Shown here in pieces: positions 8,545 to 18,434 of a stretch of DNA of 64,000 nt. Made by a program: the position numbers and the translations under genes. Source of the DNA: Mesorhizobium sp. B2-1-8 (lineage in GTDB: Bacteria; Pseudomonadota; Alphaproteobacteria; Rhizobiales; Rhizobiaceae); contig NZ_CP083952.1 of the NCBI RefSeq assembly GCF_006442545.2, forward strand, positions 4,689,501 through 4,753,500, written 5' to 3'. The notes below the pieces were generated by a model. The model had not been told where the DNA came from and did not search any database. It was given only the letters and a program-made list of their open reading frames with translations. Position 1 is the first letter of the stretch; each line of letters opens with the position of its first letter.

Positions 8545-9950
8545 CAATTCCCCGCCTGTTGCTGCGGCAAGAGATAGCCGGTGGTCGAGCGGGCCAGTAC
8601 CAGATAGCGCGCGGCGACGGCCTTGACCTCGTTGGTCGTGACCTTGCGGATGCGGTCCGGCCATTGCTGCACGTCCTGCACATTGCCGCCGGTGGCGAGC
8701 GTCGAGCCATAAATGTTGGCCATGGACTCCTGCTTGTCGCGGGCAAAGATCATCGACCTGACATAGCGGTCCTTGGCTTTTTCGAGCTCATCTGATGTGA
8801 CGCCGTCGCTCGCGATGCGCGCCACCTCGGCGTCGACCGCGGCCTCGACGTCAGCCAGCTTGGCATCGCCGCGCGGCGCGCCGTAGACGGTGAAATTGGT
8901 GTCGTCGAGCATGGTGCCCTGGAAGTACGCGCCGGCGCTGGAAGCGATGCCCTGCTTTACGACAAGCGCCTGGTAAAGCCGGCTGCGGTTGCCGCCGCCG
9001 AGGATCTCGGCGAGCAGGTCGAGCGCTTCGGCTTCGCCGGGCTTGGCGGTGTGATAGGAGGGCACGACCCATTGCGTCGAGAAACTCGGCACGCTGACGC
9101 GGGCATCGGAGAGCGTGACGGTGCGCCTGGTGTTCTGCTCCGGTTCGACCGGGCGGACGCGCGGTGGCAGATCCAGCCCGCGGGCCACATTGCCATAAGT
9201 CTTTTCGGCCAGCGCCTTCACTGTTTCCGGTTCGACGTCGCCCGCCACGATCAGCACGACGTTGTTGGGCCGGTAGTACTTGTTGTAGAAGGCGACGGCG
9301 TCGGTGCGGTTCAGCTGCTCCATCTCCTGCATCCAGCCGATGACCGGAATGCGATAGGGCTGGTTCTGCCACAGCGTGGCATCGACCTCTTCGTCGAGCA
9401 CGGCCTGCGGGTTGTTGTCGATGCGCGAGCGGCGCTCCTCCAGGATCACATCGCGCTCGGTCTTGATGACGTCGTCGGTGAGGATGAGGTTGCGCATGCG
9501 GTCAGCCTCGAAGCTCATCATAAGCTCGAGATCCGACGGCGCCACCGTCTCGTGGAAAGCGGTGTAGTCGTAGGAGGTGAAGGCGTTGTTGGAGCCGCCA
9601 ATGTCGGAGACGGCGCGATCGAACTCGCCGGCTTCGTGATGGGCCGTGGCCTTGAACATAAGATGCTCGAAGAAATGGGCGATGCCGGATTTGCCCGGCG
9701 GTTCGTCGGCGCTGCCGATCTTGTACCAGACCATGTGGGTGACGATCGGCGCGCGATGGTCGGGAATGACGACCACTTCCATGCCGTTGTCGAGCAGGAA
9801 ATCCGTCACCTTGAACTCGGCCGGCACCGTGTCCGGCAATACGGAGTTGTCCGCCAGGACAGGGTCGGTCATGAACAAGGCTAGCGACGTCGCCAGCAGC
9901 GTTGGCCTCAGCCACTCAGTCCTGGATGTCATCGACGGCTCCGGTTTCAT
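8544..9950 (-). CDS. M16 family zinc metallopeptidase (active subunit)
   Basis: A 468-residue secreted M16B peptidase (pitrilysin/processing-peptidase family). The zinc motif HFFEH is at residues 92-96 with the distal Glu in VILEERR about 76 residues on. The second M16 domain carries [23 protein letters not shown]. An N-terminal signal peptide ([16 protein letters not shown], cleavage near residue 33) places it in the periplasm. It is cotranscribed with the following inactive M16 gene and likely forms a heterodimer with it. ATG at 9950; a second ATG at residue 7 is possible. The physiological peptide substrate is unknown. Confidence 0.92.
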   Translation of the reverse strand: MKPEPSMTSRTEWLRPTLLATSLALFMTDPVLADNSVLPDTVPAEFKVTDFLLDNGMEVVVIPDHRAPIVTHMVWYKIGSADEPPGKSGIAHFFEHLMFKATAHHEAGEFDRAVSDIGGSNNAFTSYDYTAFHETVAPSDLELMMSFEADRMRNLILTDDVIKTERDVILEERRSRIDNNPQAVLDEEVDATLWQNQPYRIPVIGWMQEMEQLNRTDAVAFYNKYYRPNNVVLIVAGDVEPETVKALAEKTYGNVARGLDLPPRVRPVEPEQNTRRTVTLSDARVSVPSFSTQWVVPSYHTAKPGEAEALDLLAEILGGGNRSRLYQALVVKQGIASSAGAYFQGTMLDDTNFTVYGAPRGDAKLADVEAAVDAEVARIASDGVTSDELEKAKDRYVRSMIFARDKQESMANIYGSTLATGGNVQDVQQWPDRIRKVTTNEVKAVAARYLVLARSTTGYLLPQQQAGN

Positions 9951-10050
9951 GCAGCGACGATAGGCAAGGCGCTGGCGACAAGCAAAGTGAATTGTTGGTC
10001 ATGTTGCCGGCAAAGGCGGCGGCAAAGAGGCCACTGCTGAAAGAGGCCTG

Positions 10051-10605
10051 TCAGGCAGCCTCGATGAAGCGGATGACGGTCTCGCCGTAGCTGCGCTCAT
10101 CAAGCACGGAAAAGCCCGGCCCTGGCTCGAAGGGAACCGCCGCCGTCTCCTCGACCACGCAGAGCGCGCCGGGGCGCAGCCAGCCGCCAGCCTTGGCGGA
10201 CCGCAGCGCGCGCTCGCCAAGGCCCTTGCCGTAGGGCGGATCGGCAAAGACGAGGCCGAACGGCGCCAGCGTACCAACCTCGCCCAGACCCGTTGCATCG
10301 CGGCGGAAGATCTTGGTGCGTCCGGTCAGGCCGAAGGCCTCGACATTGTCGCGGATCAGACCCCGGCCTTCGGCCGATTCCTCGATGAAGACGCCATAGG
10401 ATGCCCCGCGCGACAGAGCTTCCAGACCAAGCGCGCCGGTGCCGGCGAACAGGTCGAGCACACGCGCGCCGTCCAGTTGCCCGGCAAAGCGATGCGCCAG
10501 AACGTTGAAGACGGCCTCGCGGGTGCGGTCGGTCGTCGGGCGGATGGCGCTGCTGCGGGGCGTCACCAACGGACGCCCGCGAAACTCACCGCCGACGATT
10601 CTCAT
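10051..10605 (-). CDS. rsmD: 16S rRNA (guanine(966)-N(2))-methyltransferase RsmD
   Basis: A 184-residue RsmD. It methylates G966 of 16S rRNA in the assembled 30S particle. It begins with the typical MRIVGGEFRGRPL and IRPTTDRTREAVFNVL, has the SAM motif VLDLFAGTGALGLEALSRGA (residues about 44-63) and the catalytic FADPPYGKGLG (DPPY). The start ATG at 10605 overlaps the stop of the upstream pseudouridine synthase gene by 4 bp, so the two rRNA-modification genes are translationally coupled. Confidence 0.95.
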   Translation of the reverse strand: MRIVGGEFRGRPLVTPRSSAIRPTTDRTREAVFNVLAHRFAGQLDGARVLDLFAGTGALGLEALSRGASYGVFIEESAEGRGLIRDNVEAFGLTGRTKIFRRDATGLGEVGTLAPFGLVFADPPYGKGLGERALRSAKAGGWLRPGALCVVEETAAVPFEPGPGFSVLDERSYGETVIRFIEAA

Positions 10606-12608
10606 CTTGTCCGGGGGCCCTTGGGGCCGCCGCGCGGCCGCTCACCGCCACCGGCGCCTCCTGGACGCTCGCCACGCGGCTTGCCGAATGGCTTTGCGCC
10701 ACCTGGTTTGCCGGCGGGCTTGCCATAAGACGGCTTGAACGAGGCCTTGCGCGCCTTGGCCTCGGCCGCCTTGGCCGCATCAGCCTCCGCCCTGCCCTTG
10801 CCGATCGGCCGGGCTCCCGGCGCCATCCAGACATTGGCCTTGCGCTGGCCGGGCGGCTCGATCGGCCGCTGCTCGCGTTCGGATTTCTTGCCGCCGCCAC
10901 GAGGCTTGTCACCGAATGCGCCGCGCGGCTTGTCGCCAAAACTACCACGCGGCTTGTCGCCAAAGCCGCCACGTTCCGGTCGCGGGCCGCGTTCGCCGAA
11001 GCCCTTGTCTGGTCTCTCGCCTCTGTCGAGGCTTGTCGACAGTTTGCCGAGCGCCTCGTCACGGCTGCCTTCCCGGCGCTTGCGGTTCTTGATCAGCCCG
11101 CCCTCGCCGATCGGCCGGCGCTCGCCGTCTCGCGTGAACTTCGGCCGTTCGGGCTCGGCCTCACGGACTTCGGTACGCCGCACCGGCTGGTTGGAAAACG
11201 GTTTTGTTATCTCGGCGTCGAAATTGGCGCCGGATTCCTCGACTAGGCGCTCGCCAAGCTGGTCGCGCAGCACCCGGCCCTTGATCTCCAGTACGTGACC
11301 CTCGGCGAGATCCTCGAGCTGGAACGGGCCGTAGGAGATGCGGATCAGCCGCGTGACGTCGAGGCCGAGCGCACCGAGGATGTTCTTGACCTCACGGTTC
11401 TTGCCCTCGCGCAGGCCGATCGTCAGCCAGGCGTTGGAGCCCTGTTCGCGATCGAGGCTGGCCTCAATGGCGCCGTAGAAGACGCCGTCGACGGCAATGC
11501 CTTCGCGCAGGCCGGCGAGCGCGCTTTCCTCGACCTTGCCGTGGACACGCACGCGGTACCGGCGCAGCCAGCCGGTGGCCGGCAGTTCGAGCACGCGCGA
11601 CAGGCCACCATCATTGGTCAGCAGCAGCAGGCCTTCGGTGTTGATATCGAGCCGGCCGATGGTCATCAGCCGCGGCAGTTCGGCCGGCAGCACGTCGAAT
11701 ACGGTCTTGCGGCCTTCGGGGTCGCGGTTGGTGGTGACGACGCCCGCCGGCTTGTGGAACAGGAACAGGCGCGTGCGCTCGATCGGCGGGATTTCCATTC
11801 CGTCGAGATGGATGATGTCATTGGGCATGACGTTGAACGCCGGAGAGGCCAGCACCCGGCCATTGACCTTGACGCGGCCGGCGGCGATCAATTCCTCGGC
11901 GTCGCGGCGCGAGGCGAGCCCGGCACGTGCCAGGCGCTTGGCGATGCGCTCGCCGGCTTCTTCCGCTGCTTCGGCTGGTCGCGGACGTGGCCTGACGCCC
12001 GATGCGCCTTGGGGCCGATCACTGAAATCACGCTTGGGCCGGTCGCCTCCGAAGTCGCGCTTCGGACGGTCGGCGAAGTCTCGCTTCGGACGATCTCCGA
12101 AATCACGCTTGGGACGGTCGAAGCGCTTTTCGCCGCCCTCCGCCGAAGCAGAAACCGGACGGTCGCCGCGCGGCGCGTAGGGTTTGCGCGGCCCTTCGCG
12201 CTTCTCATAAGGCTTGGGTTCGCCTTCGGCCGCCATTGGACGGTCGCCACGCGGGGCATAAGGCTTGCGCGGGCCTTCGCGCTTTTCATACGGCTTGCGC
12301 TCACCTTCGGCCGCCATCGGTCGGTCGCCGCGCGGGGCGTAGGGCTTGCGCGGGCCTTCGCGCTTTTCATAGGGCTTGCCTTCGGGGCGCGGTCCCTTGC
12401 GGAACGGCTTGTCGCCGCTCTTGAAGTCGCGCTTCGGGCGCTCGCCTTCAGCGCCTGCCGGGCGGTCGCCGCGTGGGGCGTAAGGCTTTTTGGCACCAAA
12501 GGACGGCTTCCCGCCCTTGCTGGCGTCGCGGCCACGTGCGCCTGCCGGTTTCGGGCCACTCCTGCCCGGACCGGCTTTGCGCGGAGATTTCTTGTCGTTG
12601 TCGTCCAT
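10602..12608 (-). CDS. RluB/RsuA-family rRNA pseudouridine synthase with long repetitive tails
   Basis: A 668-residue protein. Residues about 1-215 are a low-complexity Arg/Lys/Gly/Pro region with three 27-residue repeats of KPYEKREGPRKPYAPRGDRP type, then RPKRDFGD repeats. About 218-265 is an S4 RNA-binding domain (RIAKRLARAGLASRRDAEEL). About 270-455 is the catalytic domain with GRLDINTEGLLLLTNDG (Asp near residue 321) and REGKNREVKNIL. The rest is another basic tail with GDKPRGSFGDKPRGAF repeats. It makes pseudouridine in large-subunit rRNA (RluB/E/F type). ATG 12608 is preferred to the earlier frame-open codons because MDDNDKK fits relatives. Bacterial RluB proteins usually lack such long disordered extensions. 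Confidence 0.88.
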   Translation of the reverse strand: MDDNDKKSPRKAGPGRSGPKPAGARGRDASKGGKPSFGAKKPYAPRGDRPAGAEGERPKRDFKSGDKPFRKGPRPEGKPYEKREGPRKPYAPRGDRPMAAEGERKPYEKREGPRKPYAPRGDRPMAAEGEPKPYEKREGPRKPYAPRGDRPVSASAEGGEKRFDRPKRDFGDRPKRDFADRPKRDFGGDRPKRDFSDRPQGASGVRPRPRPAEAAEEAGERIAKRLARAGLASRRDAEELIAAGRVKVNGRVLASPAFNVMPNDIIHLDGMEIPPIERTRLFLFHKPAGVVTTNRDPEGRKTVFDVLPAELPRLMTIGRLDINTEGLLLLTNDGGLSRVLELPATGWLRRYRVRVHGKVEESALAGLREGIAVDGVFYGAIEASLDREQGSNAWLTIGLREGKNREVKNILGALGLDVTRLIRISYGPFQLEDLAEGHVLEIKGRVLRDQLGERLVEESGANFDAEITKPFSNQPVRRTEVREAEPERPKFTRDGERRPIGEGGLIKNRKRREGSRDEALGKLSTSLDRGERPDKGFGERGPRPERGGFGDKPRGSFGDKPRGAFGDKPRGGGKKSEREQRPIEPPGQRKANVWMAPGARPIGKGRAEADAAKAAEAKARKASFKPSYGKPAGKPGGAKPFGKPRGERPGGAGGGERPRGGPKGPRTR
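12156..12377 (-). repeat. 81-bp coding tandem repeat in the pseudouridine synthase gene
   Basis: Two full copies (12377-12297, 12296-12216) and a partial third (12215-12156) encode KPYEKREGPR/KPYAPRGDRP units. The copies are nearly identical at DNA level, indicating recent expansion. Confidence 0.8.
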
Positions 12609-12630
12609 GTGGCCTTTGTCCGTTTGCGCT

Positions 12631-12723
12631 GCTACAGCGTGGCGCATCCGTTCGGCGCGCAACGAACGCTGTAGCATTTTTGATTTGGCGCATGATCATT
12701 CCCGAAAATCGAGTCCGATTTTC
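12631..12723. repeat. intergenic palindromic repeat between rluB-like gene and tadA
   Basis: GCTACAGCGT at 12631-12640 pairs with ACGCTGTAGC at 12666-12675, followed by a second hairpin GAAAATCG/CGATTTTC (12704-12723) preceded by GGCGCATGATCATTCCC. This layout is that of short dispersed repeats common between Mesorhizobium genes. It fills the divergent promoter region. Confidence 0.6.
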
Positions 12724-12788
12724 AGGTTGATGCGCTCCATAACAGGATCACCGCCGGGTGGCGAGGATATAATGGGAAGACAAACCGC

Positions 12789-13238
12789 TTGAAGAGGCCG
12801 GATTTCATGGCCCTGGCACTGCAGGAGGCCGAGGCGGCAGCCTTGCGTGGCGAAGTGCCGGTCGGCGCGGTGATCGCCAAGGACGGCACGGTCATTGCCA
12901 GTGCCGGCAACCGCACGCGCGAGCTTGCCGACCCGACGGCCCATGCCGAGATGCTGGTGATCCGTGAAGCCTGCGGCAAAATCTCCAGCGAGCGGCTCAC
13001 CGGCCACGATCTCTATGTGACACTGGAGCCCTGCGCCATGTGTGCCGGGGCAATCTCATTCGCCAGGCTGCGCCGTCTCTATTTCGGTGCCGCCGACGAA
13101 AAGGGCGGCGCCGTGGTCAACGGCGTGCGCTTCTTCGCTTCTCCGACCTGCCATCATACGCCCGACATCTATCCGGGGATGGCCGAGACCGAAGCGGGCC
13201 TGCTGCTGAAGGATTTTTTCAGGGGACGTCGAGACTGA
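12789..13238 (+). CDS. tadA: tRNA-specific adenosine deaminase TadA
   Basis: A 149-residue zinc-dependent deaminase converting A34 to inosine in tRNA-Arg(ACG). Zinc and catalytic motifs are HAEM (His ligand plus proton-shuttling Glu) and PCAMCAGA (two Cys ligands). Substrate-loop residues GAADEKGGAVVNGVRFF are typical of TadA rather than of cytidine deaminases. TTG at 12789 is chosen because relatives extend several residues before FMALALQEA; ATG at 12807 is the alternative and has AGAGG upstream. It is divergent from the rRNA-modification genes. Confidence 0.93.
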   Translation: MKRPDFMALALQEAEAAALRGEVPVGAVIAKDGTVIASAGNRTRELADPTAHAEMLVIREACGKISSERLTGHDLYVTLEPCAMCAGAISFARLRRLYFGAADEKGGAVVNGVRFFASPTCHHTPDIYPGMAETEAGLLLKDFFRGRRD

Positions 13239-13274
13239 GCCAAGGCCGCCGCAAGATCAGCGGCGCGACCGTTC

Positions 13275-13952
13275 TTACAGCGACGGCAACCAGTCGAACC
13301 AGCCGCCCTTCTTGCCCTCGGCCTTTGCCTTGAGGCGGCGTTCCTTCTTGTACTCGTCTTCGCCGAGTTCGTTCTGCGGCGCGGCATCGGAGGCGACACG
13401 GTAGGCCAATGGCGGCTCGCTGAGGTACTTGCGCGTGTTGGGGTCGCCCTGCTTGCTTTCGGCAAGGCGGCGCTGGATCTCGGCGGCGCGGCCCTTGTCG
13501 GAATCGGCGGGCTTCCACGCCGGCGGATGGCTTGAGCCGGAGTCTTCCATCGCCTTCTTCACCGAAGCCGGATCCGTCTGCACGTCGTCGACGATCTCCG
13601 ACTGGTAGGCCGGATCATTCTGGTGGGCGGTGGCGTCGGCGCGCAGTCGCGCGCGGCGCTGCTCGGGCGATTCGGGCCACCCTGCGTTTGCCGTCTGGAT
13701 GCTTTCCTGAGGCGCAGGCAGCGCCTCCTTCTGACCTGGGGCCGGCTTCACCAGGGTAGGACGCGGCTTGTAGTCGATCGGGTCCTTGTGCTTCGGCGCG
13801 AAGGAAACGGCGCCTGTAAGATCGCCGGCCAGCTGTTCGGCGGCGGTCTTGTCGGTGCCATAGGTCGGAGAGCCCATGCAGCCGGATAAAGCGAGGCCCG
13901 ATGCGACAAGCGGCGCCAACAGCGCAAGGCGCGCCTTATAACTCTCGGTCAT
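13275..13952 (-). CDS. putative lipoprotein of unknown function
   Basis: A 225-residue protein with a lipoprotein signal (LLAPLVASGLALSGC, lipobox LSGC near residue 25). The mature part is charged and proline-rich with no recognised domain; it ends in a Lys/Arg-rich patch KKERRLKAKAEGKKGG. ATG at 13952 puts the signal peptide at the N-terminus, whereas the longer frame does not. It lies 204 bp downstream of ileS on the same strand. In rhizobia such a protein commonly sits next to the M16 or ileS genes, but its role is not known to me. Confidence 0.75.
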   Translation of the reverse strand: MTESYKARLALLAPLVASGLALSGCMGSPTYGTDKTAAEQLAGDLTGAVSFAPKHKDPIDYKPRPTLVKPAPGQKEALPAPQESIQTANAGWPESPEQRRARLRADATAHQNDPAYQSEIVDDVQTDPASVKKAMEDSGSSHPPAWKPADSDKGRAAEIQRRLAESKQGDPNTRKYLSEPPLAYRVASDAAPQNELGEDEYKKERRLKAKAEGKKGGWFDWLPSL

Positions 13953-14156
13953 GCCAAAAAGTCCCACTCTAGACAGCCTCTCAATCGCACCGGCCTTGTG
14001 TCCGGTCCCCATCATGCAAGCACTTGCGACGGAAATCCGGCGACAATTTGTCTTCCGGAGTTTCGCGTGTTTACCTCAACCACTCGTTAAGGGCAACGCA
14101 CGGGCGGATTTGCACCGCCCGGCGTGGCATTTGTGCACTTCTTTGGGCGACAGGCA

Positions 14157-17138
14157 CTAGAGCCTTCCCAGCGTCTTCAATTCGTGCAGCACCGCGGCAT
14201 CACGTGCCGAAACATCCGGGAACTCCGGATCCTGCCCGACATCGGCCGTGTAGCGCCAGGACCGCGCACATTTGACCAGGCCGCGATCCTCCGCTTTCTC
14301 GACCACCACGGCGACGCCCTTTACATCGTCGAGGACAAAGGCGGTTTGCGGCGCCTCGCCATGGGCAATGACGAGATCGCTGGTGATCGCCATTTCGGCC
14401 ATGTCGACGTCCGATATCGCCGCCTCGAGCGCCGCGTCGTTGATCGTGACCACCGGTACGGCCTCCAGCGAGGAGCCGATCACCTTCTGGGCACGGGCGA
14501 TCTCGAGCGCACCGGTGACGACACGGCGCACCTGCCTGACCTTGCGCCATTTCTCCGCCAGCGCGTCGTTCTTCCAATTCGCCGGGATTTGCGGGAACTG
14601 GTCGAGATGCAACGAGACCGCATCGGGATGACGATCGAGCCAGGCCTCTTCCATGGTGAAGGGCAGCATCGGCGCTAGCCATTTCACCAGGCAGTCGAAG
14701 AGATGGCGCACCACCTGGACCGAAGCCTTGCGCTTCACGCTCGACGGGCCCTCGCAGTAGAGCGCGTCCTTGCGGATATCGAAATAGAAGGCCGACAGCT
14801 CGACCACCATGAAATCCAGCAGTGCGCGCGTGATGCGCTTGAACTCGAAGGCGTCGTAGCCCTGGCGCACCACCTCGTCGAGTTCTGCCAAACGATGCAG
14901 CATCAGCCGCTCCAGCTCCGGCATCGTCTCCACGGGAATGACCTCACCATCGTCATGGGCGAGCGTACCCAGCATCCAGCGGATGGTGTTCCTGAGCTTG
15001 CGATAGGCGTCGATGTTGGTCTGCAGCACGTTCTTGCCGAGCCGCTGGTCTTCCCAATAGTCCGTCGTCACCACCCAGAGCCGCAGGATATCGGCGCCGG
15101 ACTGCTTGATCACATCCTGCGGCACGACCGTGTTGCCGAGCGATTTCGACATCTTGCGGCCATCCTCGTCCATGGTGAAGCCATGGGTGACGACGGTGTC
15201 GTATGGCGCCCTGCCCCTGGTGCCGCAGCTTTCAAGCAGCGAGGAGTGGAACCAGCCGCGATGCTGGTCGGAGCCTTCGAGATAGACATCGGCCGGCCAC
15301 TTGAGGTCGGGCCGGTCTTCCAGGGTGAAGACATGTGTCGAGCCCGAATCGAACCAGACGTCGAGAATGTCCATCACCTGCCGCCATTTGGAGGCATCGT
15401 GATTGCCGAGGAAGCGCTCCTTGGCGCCGGGCGCGAACCAGGCGTCGGCGCCCTCCGCCTCGAAGGCGTCCATGATGCGCTGGTTGACCGCCTCGTCCTT
15501 CAACACGTTGCCATCCTCGTCGGCGAAGACGGCGATCGGCACGCCCCAGGCACGCTGGCGCGACAGCACCCAGTCGGGGCGCTCCTCGATCATGGCGCGG
15601 ATGCGGTTCTGGCCGGCGGCCGGGACAAAGCGCGTCTCGTCGATCGCCTTCAGCGCACGGCCGCGCAGCGTGGTGCCGTCGCCGAGGTCCTTATCCATGT
15701 AGACGAACCATTGCGGCGTGTTGCGGAAGATGACCGGCTTCTTCGAACGCCATGAATGCGGATAGCTGTGCTTCAGCCGGCCGCGCGCGAACAGTGCGTT
15801 GCGCTTGATCAGTTCGTCGATGACCGCCTGGTTGGCGTTGCCCTTCTTGCCGTTGTCGTCGATGACGCGCGCCGGTCCGGCTTCGCGATCCGGGCCAACG
15901 CCGGGCGCGTCCTTGGTGAAGAAGCCGGCATCGTCAACTGTGAATGGGATTTCAGTGTCGATGCCGCGTTGGCGCAGCGCGGGCGCGGCATCCATCCAGG
16001 CATCGAAGTCCTCCCGGCCATGACCGGGAGCCGTGTGCACGAAGCCCGTGCCGGCATCGTCGGTGACATGGTCGCCGGCAATCATCGGAACCGGGAATTC
16101 GTAGCCGCCGCCGAGGCCCTTGAAGGGATGCGAAAGCACAAGATTTCCAAGCTGTTCGGCGCTGATGCCGTGAAGGCGCTTCAAGGTGACCTTGGCCTTG
16201 GCCTGGCTTTCCTCGGCCAGCGCATCGGCAAAGATCAGCTTCTCGCCTGGCTGCGGGCCAAATGCATTCTCGGCCGCCGTCACCTCGTAGAGACCATAGG
16301 CGACGCGCGGCGAATAGCTGACGGCGCGGTTGCCAGGGATGGTCCATGGCGTCGTCGTCCAGATGACGACATGAGCATCCAGCAGGTCGAGCGACCGCCC
16401 GCTCAGGTCCGGATCGAGCTCCGCCGGCTGTCCGTCCACGACGCTGGCGACGACGAGGTTGGCCACCGGAAACTTCGCCCAGATCGTGTCGGACTCGTAG
16501 TCCTGATACTCGATCTCGGCCTCGGCGAGCGCCGTGCGCTCGACGACGCTCCACATTACCGGCTTCGAACCGCGGTAGAGCTGGCCGGACATGGCGAATT
16601 TCAGCAATTCGCCGGCGATGCGCGACTCGGCGTGGAAGGCCATGGTCGTGTAAGGGTTCTTGAAGTCGCCGATGACGCCAAGCCGCTGGAACTCGCCACC
16701 CTGCACCGAGATCCAGTGCGCGGCGAATTCACGGCATTCCTTGCGGAATTCGTTGACCGGCACCTCGTCCTTGTTCTTGCCCTTGGCGCGATACTGTTCC
16801 TCGATCTTCCATTCGATCGGCAGGCCGTGACAGTCCCAGCCGGGCACATAATTCGAGTCAAAGCCGCGCATCTGGAACGAGCGGGTGATGACATCCTTGA
16901 GGATCTTGTTCAGCGCGTGGCCGATGTGGATGTTGCCGTTGGCGTAGGGCGGACCGTCGTGCAACACGTATTTCGTGCGGCCCGCCGCGCTCTCACGCAG
17001 CTTGCGGTAGAGGTCCATGTCCTGCCACCGCTTGACCAGCGCCGGCTCCTTCTCGGGCAAGCCGGCGCGCATCGGAAACTCCGTCTGCGGCAGGTAAAGG
17101 GTCTTCGAATAGTCGATCGTTGATTGGTCGTCGGTCAT
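14157..17138 (-). CDS. ileS: isoleucyl-tRNA synthetase
   Basis: A 993-residue class I synthetase of normal length that charges tRNA-Ile. HIGH appears as [11 protein letters not shown] near residue 70 and KMSKS as [10 protein letters not shown] near residue 660; the CP1 editing domain lies between them ([30 protein letters not shown]). The C-terminal zinc ribbon of E. coli IleS is reduced here to a single Cys ([13 protein letters not shown]), as I recall for other alphaproteobacteria. ATG 17138 gives [17 protein letters not shown]; upstream codons in the same frame lie in repeat-like DNA. A bacterial (not mupirocin-resistant eukaryotic-type) enzyme. Confidence 0.97.
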   Translation of the reverse strand: MTDDQSTIDYSKTLYLPQTEFPMRAGLPEKEPALVKRWQDMDLYRKLRESAAGRTKYVLHDGPPYANGNIHIGHALNKILKDVITRSFQMRGFDSNYVPGWDCHGLPIEWKIEEQYRAKGKNKDEVPVNEFRKECREFAAHWISVQGGEFQRLGVIGDFKNPYTTMAFHAESRIAGELLKFAMSGQLYRGSKPVMWSVVERTALAEAEIEYQDYESDTIWAKFPVANLVVASVVDGQPAELDPDLSGRSLDLLDAHVVIWTTTPWTIPGNRAVSYSPRVAYGLYEVTAAENAFGPQPGEKLIFADALAEESQAKAKVTLKRLHGISAEQLGNLVLSHPFKGLGGGYEFPVPMIAGDHVTDDAGTGFVHTAPGHGREDFDAWMDAAPALRQRGIDTEIPFTVDDAGFFTKDAPGVGPDREAGPARVIDDNGKKGNANQAVIDELIKRNALFARGRLKHSYPHSWRSKKPVIFRNTPQWFVYMDKDLGDGTTLRGRALKAIDETRFVPAAGQNRIRAMIEERPDWVLSRQRAWGVPIAVFADEDGNVLKDEAVNQRIMDAFEAEGADAWFAPGAKERFLGNHDASKWRQVMDILDVWFDSGSTHVFTLEDRPDLKWPADVYLEGSDQHRGWFHSSLLESCGTRGRAPYDTVVTHGFTMDEDGRKMSKSLGNTVVPQDVIKQSGADILRLWVVTTDYWEDQRLGKNVLQTNIDAYRKLRNTIRWMLGTLAHDDGEVIPVETMPELERLMLHRLAELDEVVRQGYDAFEFKRITRALLDFMVVELSAFYFDIRKDALYCEGPSSVKRKASVQVVRHLFDCLVKWLAPMLPFTMEEAWLDRHPDAVSLHLDQFPQIPANWKNDALAEKWRKVRQVRRVVTGALEIARAQKVIGSSLEAVPVVTINDAALEAAISDVDMAEMAITSDLVIAHGEAPQTAFVLDDVKGVAVVVEKAEDRGLVKCARSWRYTADVGQDPEFPDVSARDAAVLHELKTLGRL

Positions 17139-17197
17139 TGGTCTGCCATGTGCATGCCGGGCCACGTGGCTTGCGGCGTGGAATTCTACTTTATACG

Positions 17198-17237
17198 CAT
17201 GCCGTGTTCCCAAACCGGGTTACTTCTGGGCGACATG
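17198..17237. repeat. degenerate palindrome resembling one half of the 107-bp repeat
   Basis: GCATGCCGTGTTCCCA pairs imperfectly with TCTGGGCGACATGC across this segment. CTTCTGGGCGACATGC is one base different from the end of the repeat at 49788-49894, so it is probably a decayed member. Confidence 0.45.
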
Positions 17238-17421
17238 CCTTGATGATCTGGAAAAGCGCGAGAGGCCGCGCGCAATAGTCCCGGCAGTTCCGACAGCCTT
17301 CAGGCTGCTGGGAACACCGGGCTGGTAATTCGTATCGTCGACGCGTGAAGGCGCGAAAAGCTCGTCATTGCTGGCTTTTAGCGGAGATGAGCGCAGGAAT
17401 AAAGCGTCTCGTTCGATTCGC

Positions 17422-18234
17422 TTACATCTTGAAGTCGAAACGGTAGGTGGTCGACACGCCGACCATGAACTGGTTGCGGTCGCCGCGCTCCTTGACCAGG
17501 CTGGAATCGGCCGCCGGACCCTCGAGACGCGAATATTCGCCAAACAGGCTGGCGGTCATCGGATCGGTCACCTTCCAGGTCACGGCGCCACCGAGGCCGA
17601 CGGATTTCAGGCCGCTGCCGGGATTGTACTGGCTCAGCCCCGAGGCCACGGCTTCCTGCGCGTTGACGCCATAATAGGCATCGAAATAGTTCGCCGAGGC
17701 AAAAGACACGCGCGGGCCACCCGAAATCCGGACGGTTGGCGTCACGTCGTAGAAAGCATCGGCGGCGATGTCGGCGACAAAGCCGTTATGGGCACGGATG
17801 CCATGCCGCAATTCGGCACGCGCGCGCATCCAGTCCGTCGGATAGAATTCGAAGAAGCCGCCGACCTCGCCGCCCCAGCGGACAGGATCCAAGCCCTTGA
17901 GTTCGTCGGCATCGCCATCGTCGCGCGAGAAAAGGAACTTGCCGGTCAGGCCTGCACGGACGCCGCCATCGTCGACAAGCGCCAGCGAAATATTGTCGTT
18001 GCGCGAGGTGAAGCGAGCAGCAGGGCCGGCCTTGCCCAGCGAAATGATGGGCTGGGCGCTCAGCATGTATTTCTTGCCGCCCTCGAAATTCGGCGCCACC
18101 AGTCCGGTCGCGCCGACCGTCAGATACCAGTCGCCGGACAGCCAGCCGAAAGCGCCATCGCCTGCCTCGGCCGCGCTCGACGTCGCCAGCACGACGGTAG
18201 CCAAGGCAATAGAAATCTTCCCGACCGGACTCAT
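17422..18234 (-). CDS. MipA/OmpV family outer-membrane protein
   Basis: A 270-residue outer-membrane beta-barrel of the MltA-interacting protein/OmpV family, thought to scaffold murein hydrolases or act as a porin-like protein. Signal peptide ISIALATVVLATSSAAEA (cleavage near residue 24). The alternating pattern (WYLTVGATGLVAPNF, YMLSAQPIISLG, GRAELRHGIR-like strands) and a terminal aromatic strand TTYRFDFKM, ending close to the usual C-terminal Phe, are as expected. ATG 18234 starts directly before the signal sequence. Monocistronic, with HdeD divergent 200 bp away. Confidence 0.83.
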   Translation of the reverse strand: MSPVGKISIALATVVLATSSAAEAGDGAFGWLSGDWYLTVGATGLVAPNFEGGKKYMLSAQPIISLGKAGPAARFTSRNDNISLALVDDGGVRAGLTGKFLFSRDDGDADELKGLDPVRWGGEVGGFFEFYPTDWMRARAELRHGIRAHNGFVADIAADAFYDVTPTVRISGGPRVSFASANYFDAYYGVNAQEAVASGLSQYNPGSGLKSVGLGGAVTWKVTDPMTASLFGEYSRLEGPAADSSLVKERGDRNQFMVGVSTTYRFDFKM

Positions 18235-18434
18235 GGCCACTCCACTAACACGATACAACTGTCCTGCGGCGACAGCTTTGACGAGGGTTTGGTAAAATTT
18301 GATTTAAGGGCGAGATGTCCGGCTCGCATTGCCACCCCACGAGCCTGCGCCATCCGCCCCGCCGTCGGCTGGACGCGGGTCGGCACCAAGGGTAACCTCC
18401 TTGCATTCTGGCGGTCTTCAATGGAGGTGGCGAC

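Noticed and set aside
11295..12674. 459-codon plus-strand frame opposite the pseudouridine synthase gene
   Set aside because: Repeat-driven shadow of the coding 81-bp repeats.
14703..17123. Plus-strand frames of 350 and 455 codons opposite ileS
   Set aside because: Antisense shadows of a synthetase with intact HIGH and KMSKS motifs.
17220..17543. 107-codon minus-strand frame downstream of the MipA-like gene
   Set aside because: Overlaps the MipA 3' end in another frame. The part outside (17220-17421) has no start or recognisable domain, so it is left unannotated.
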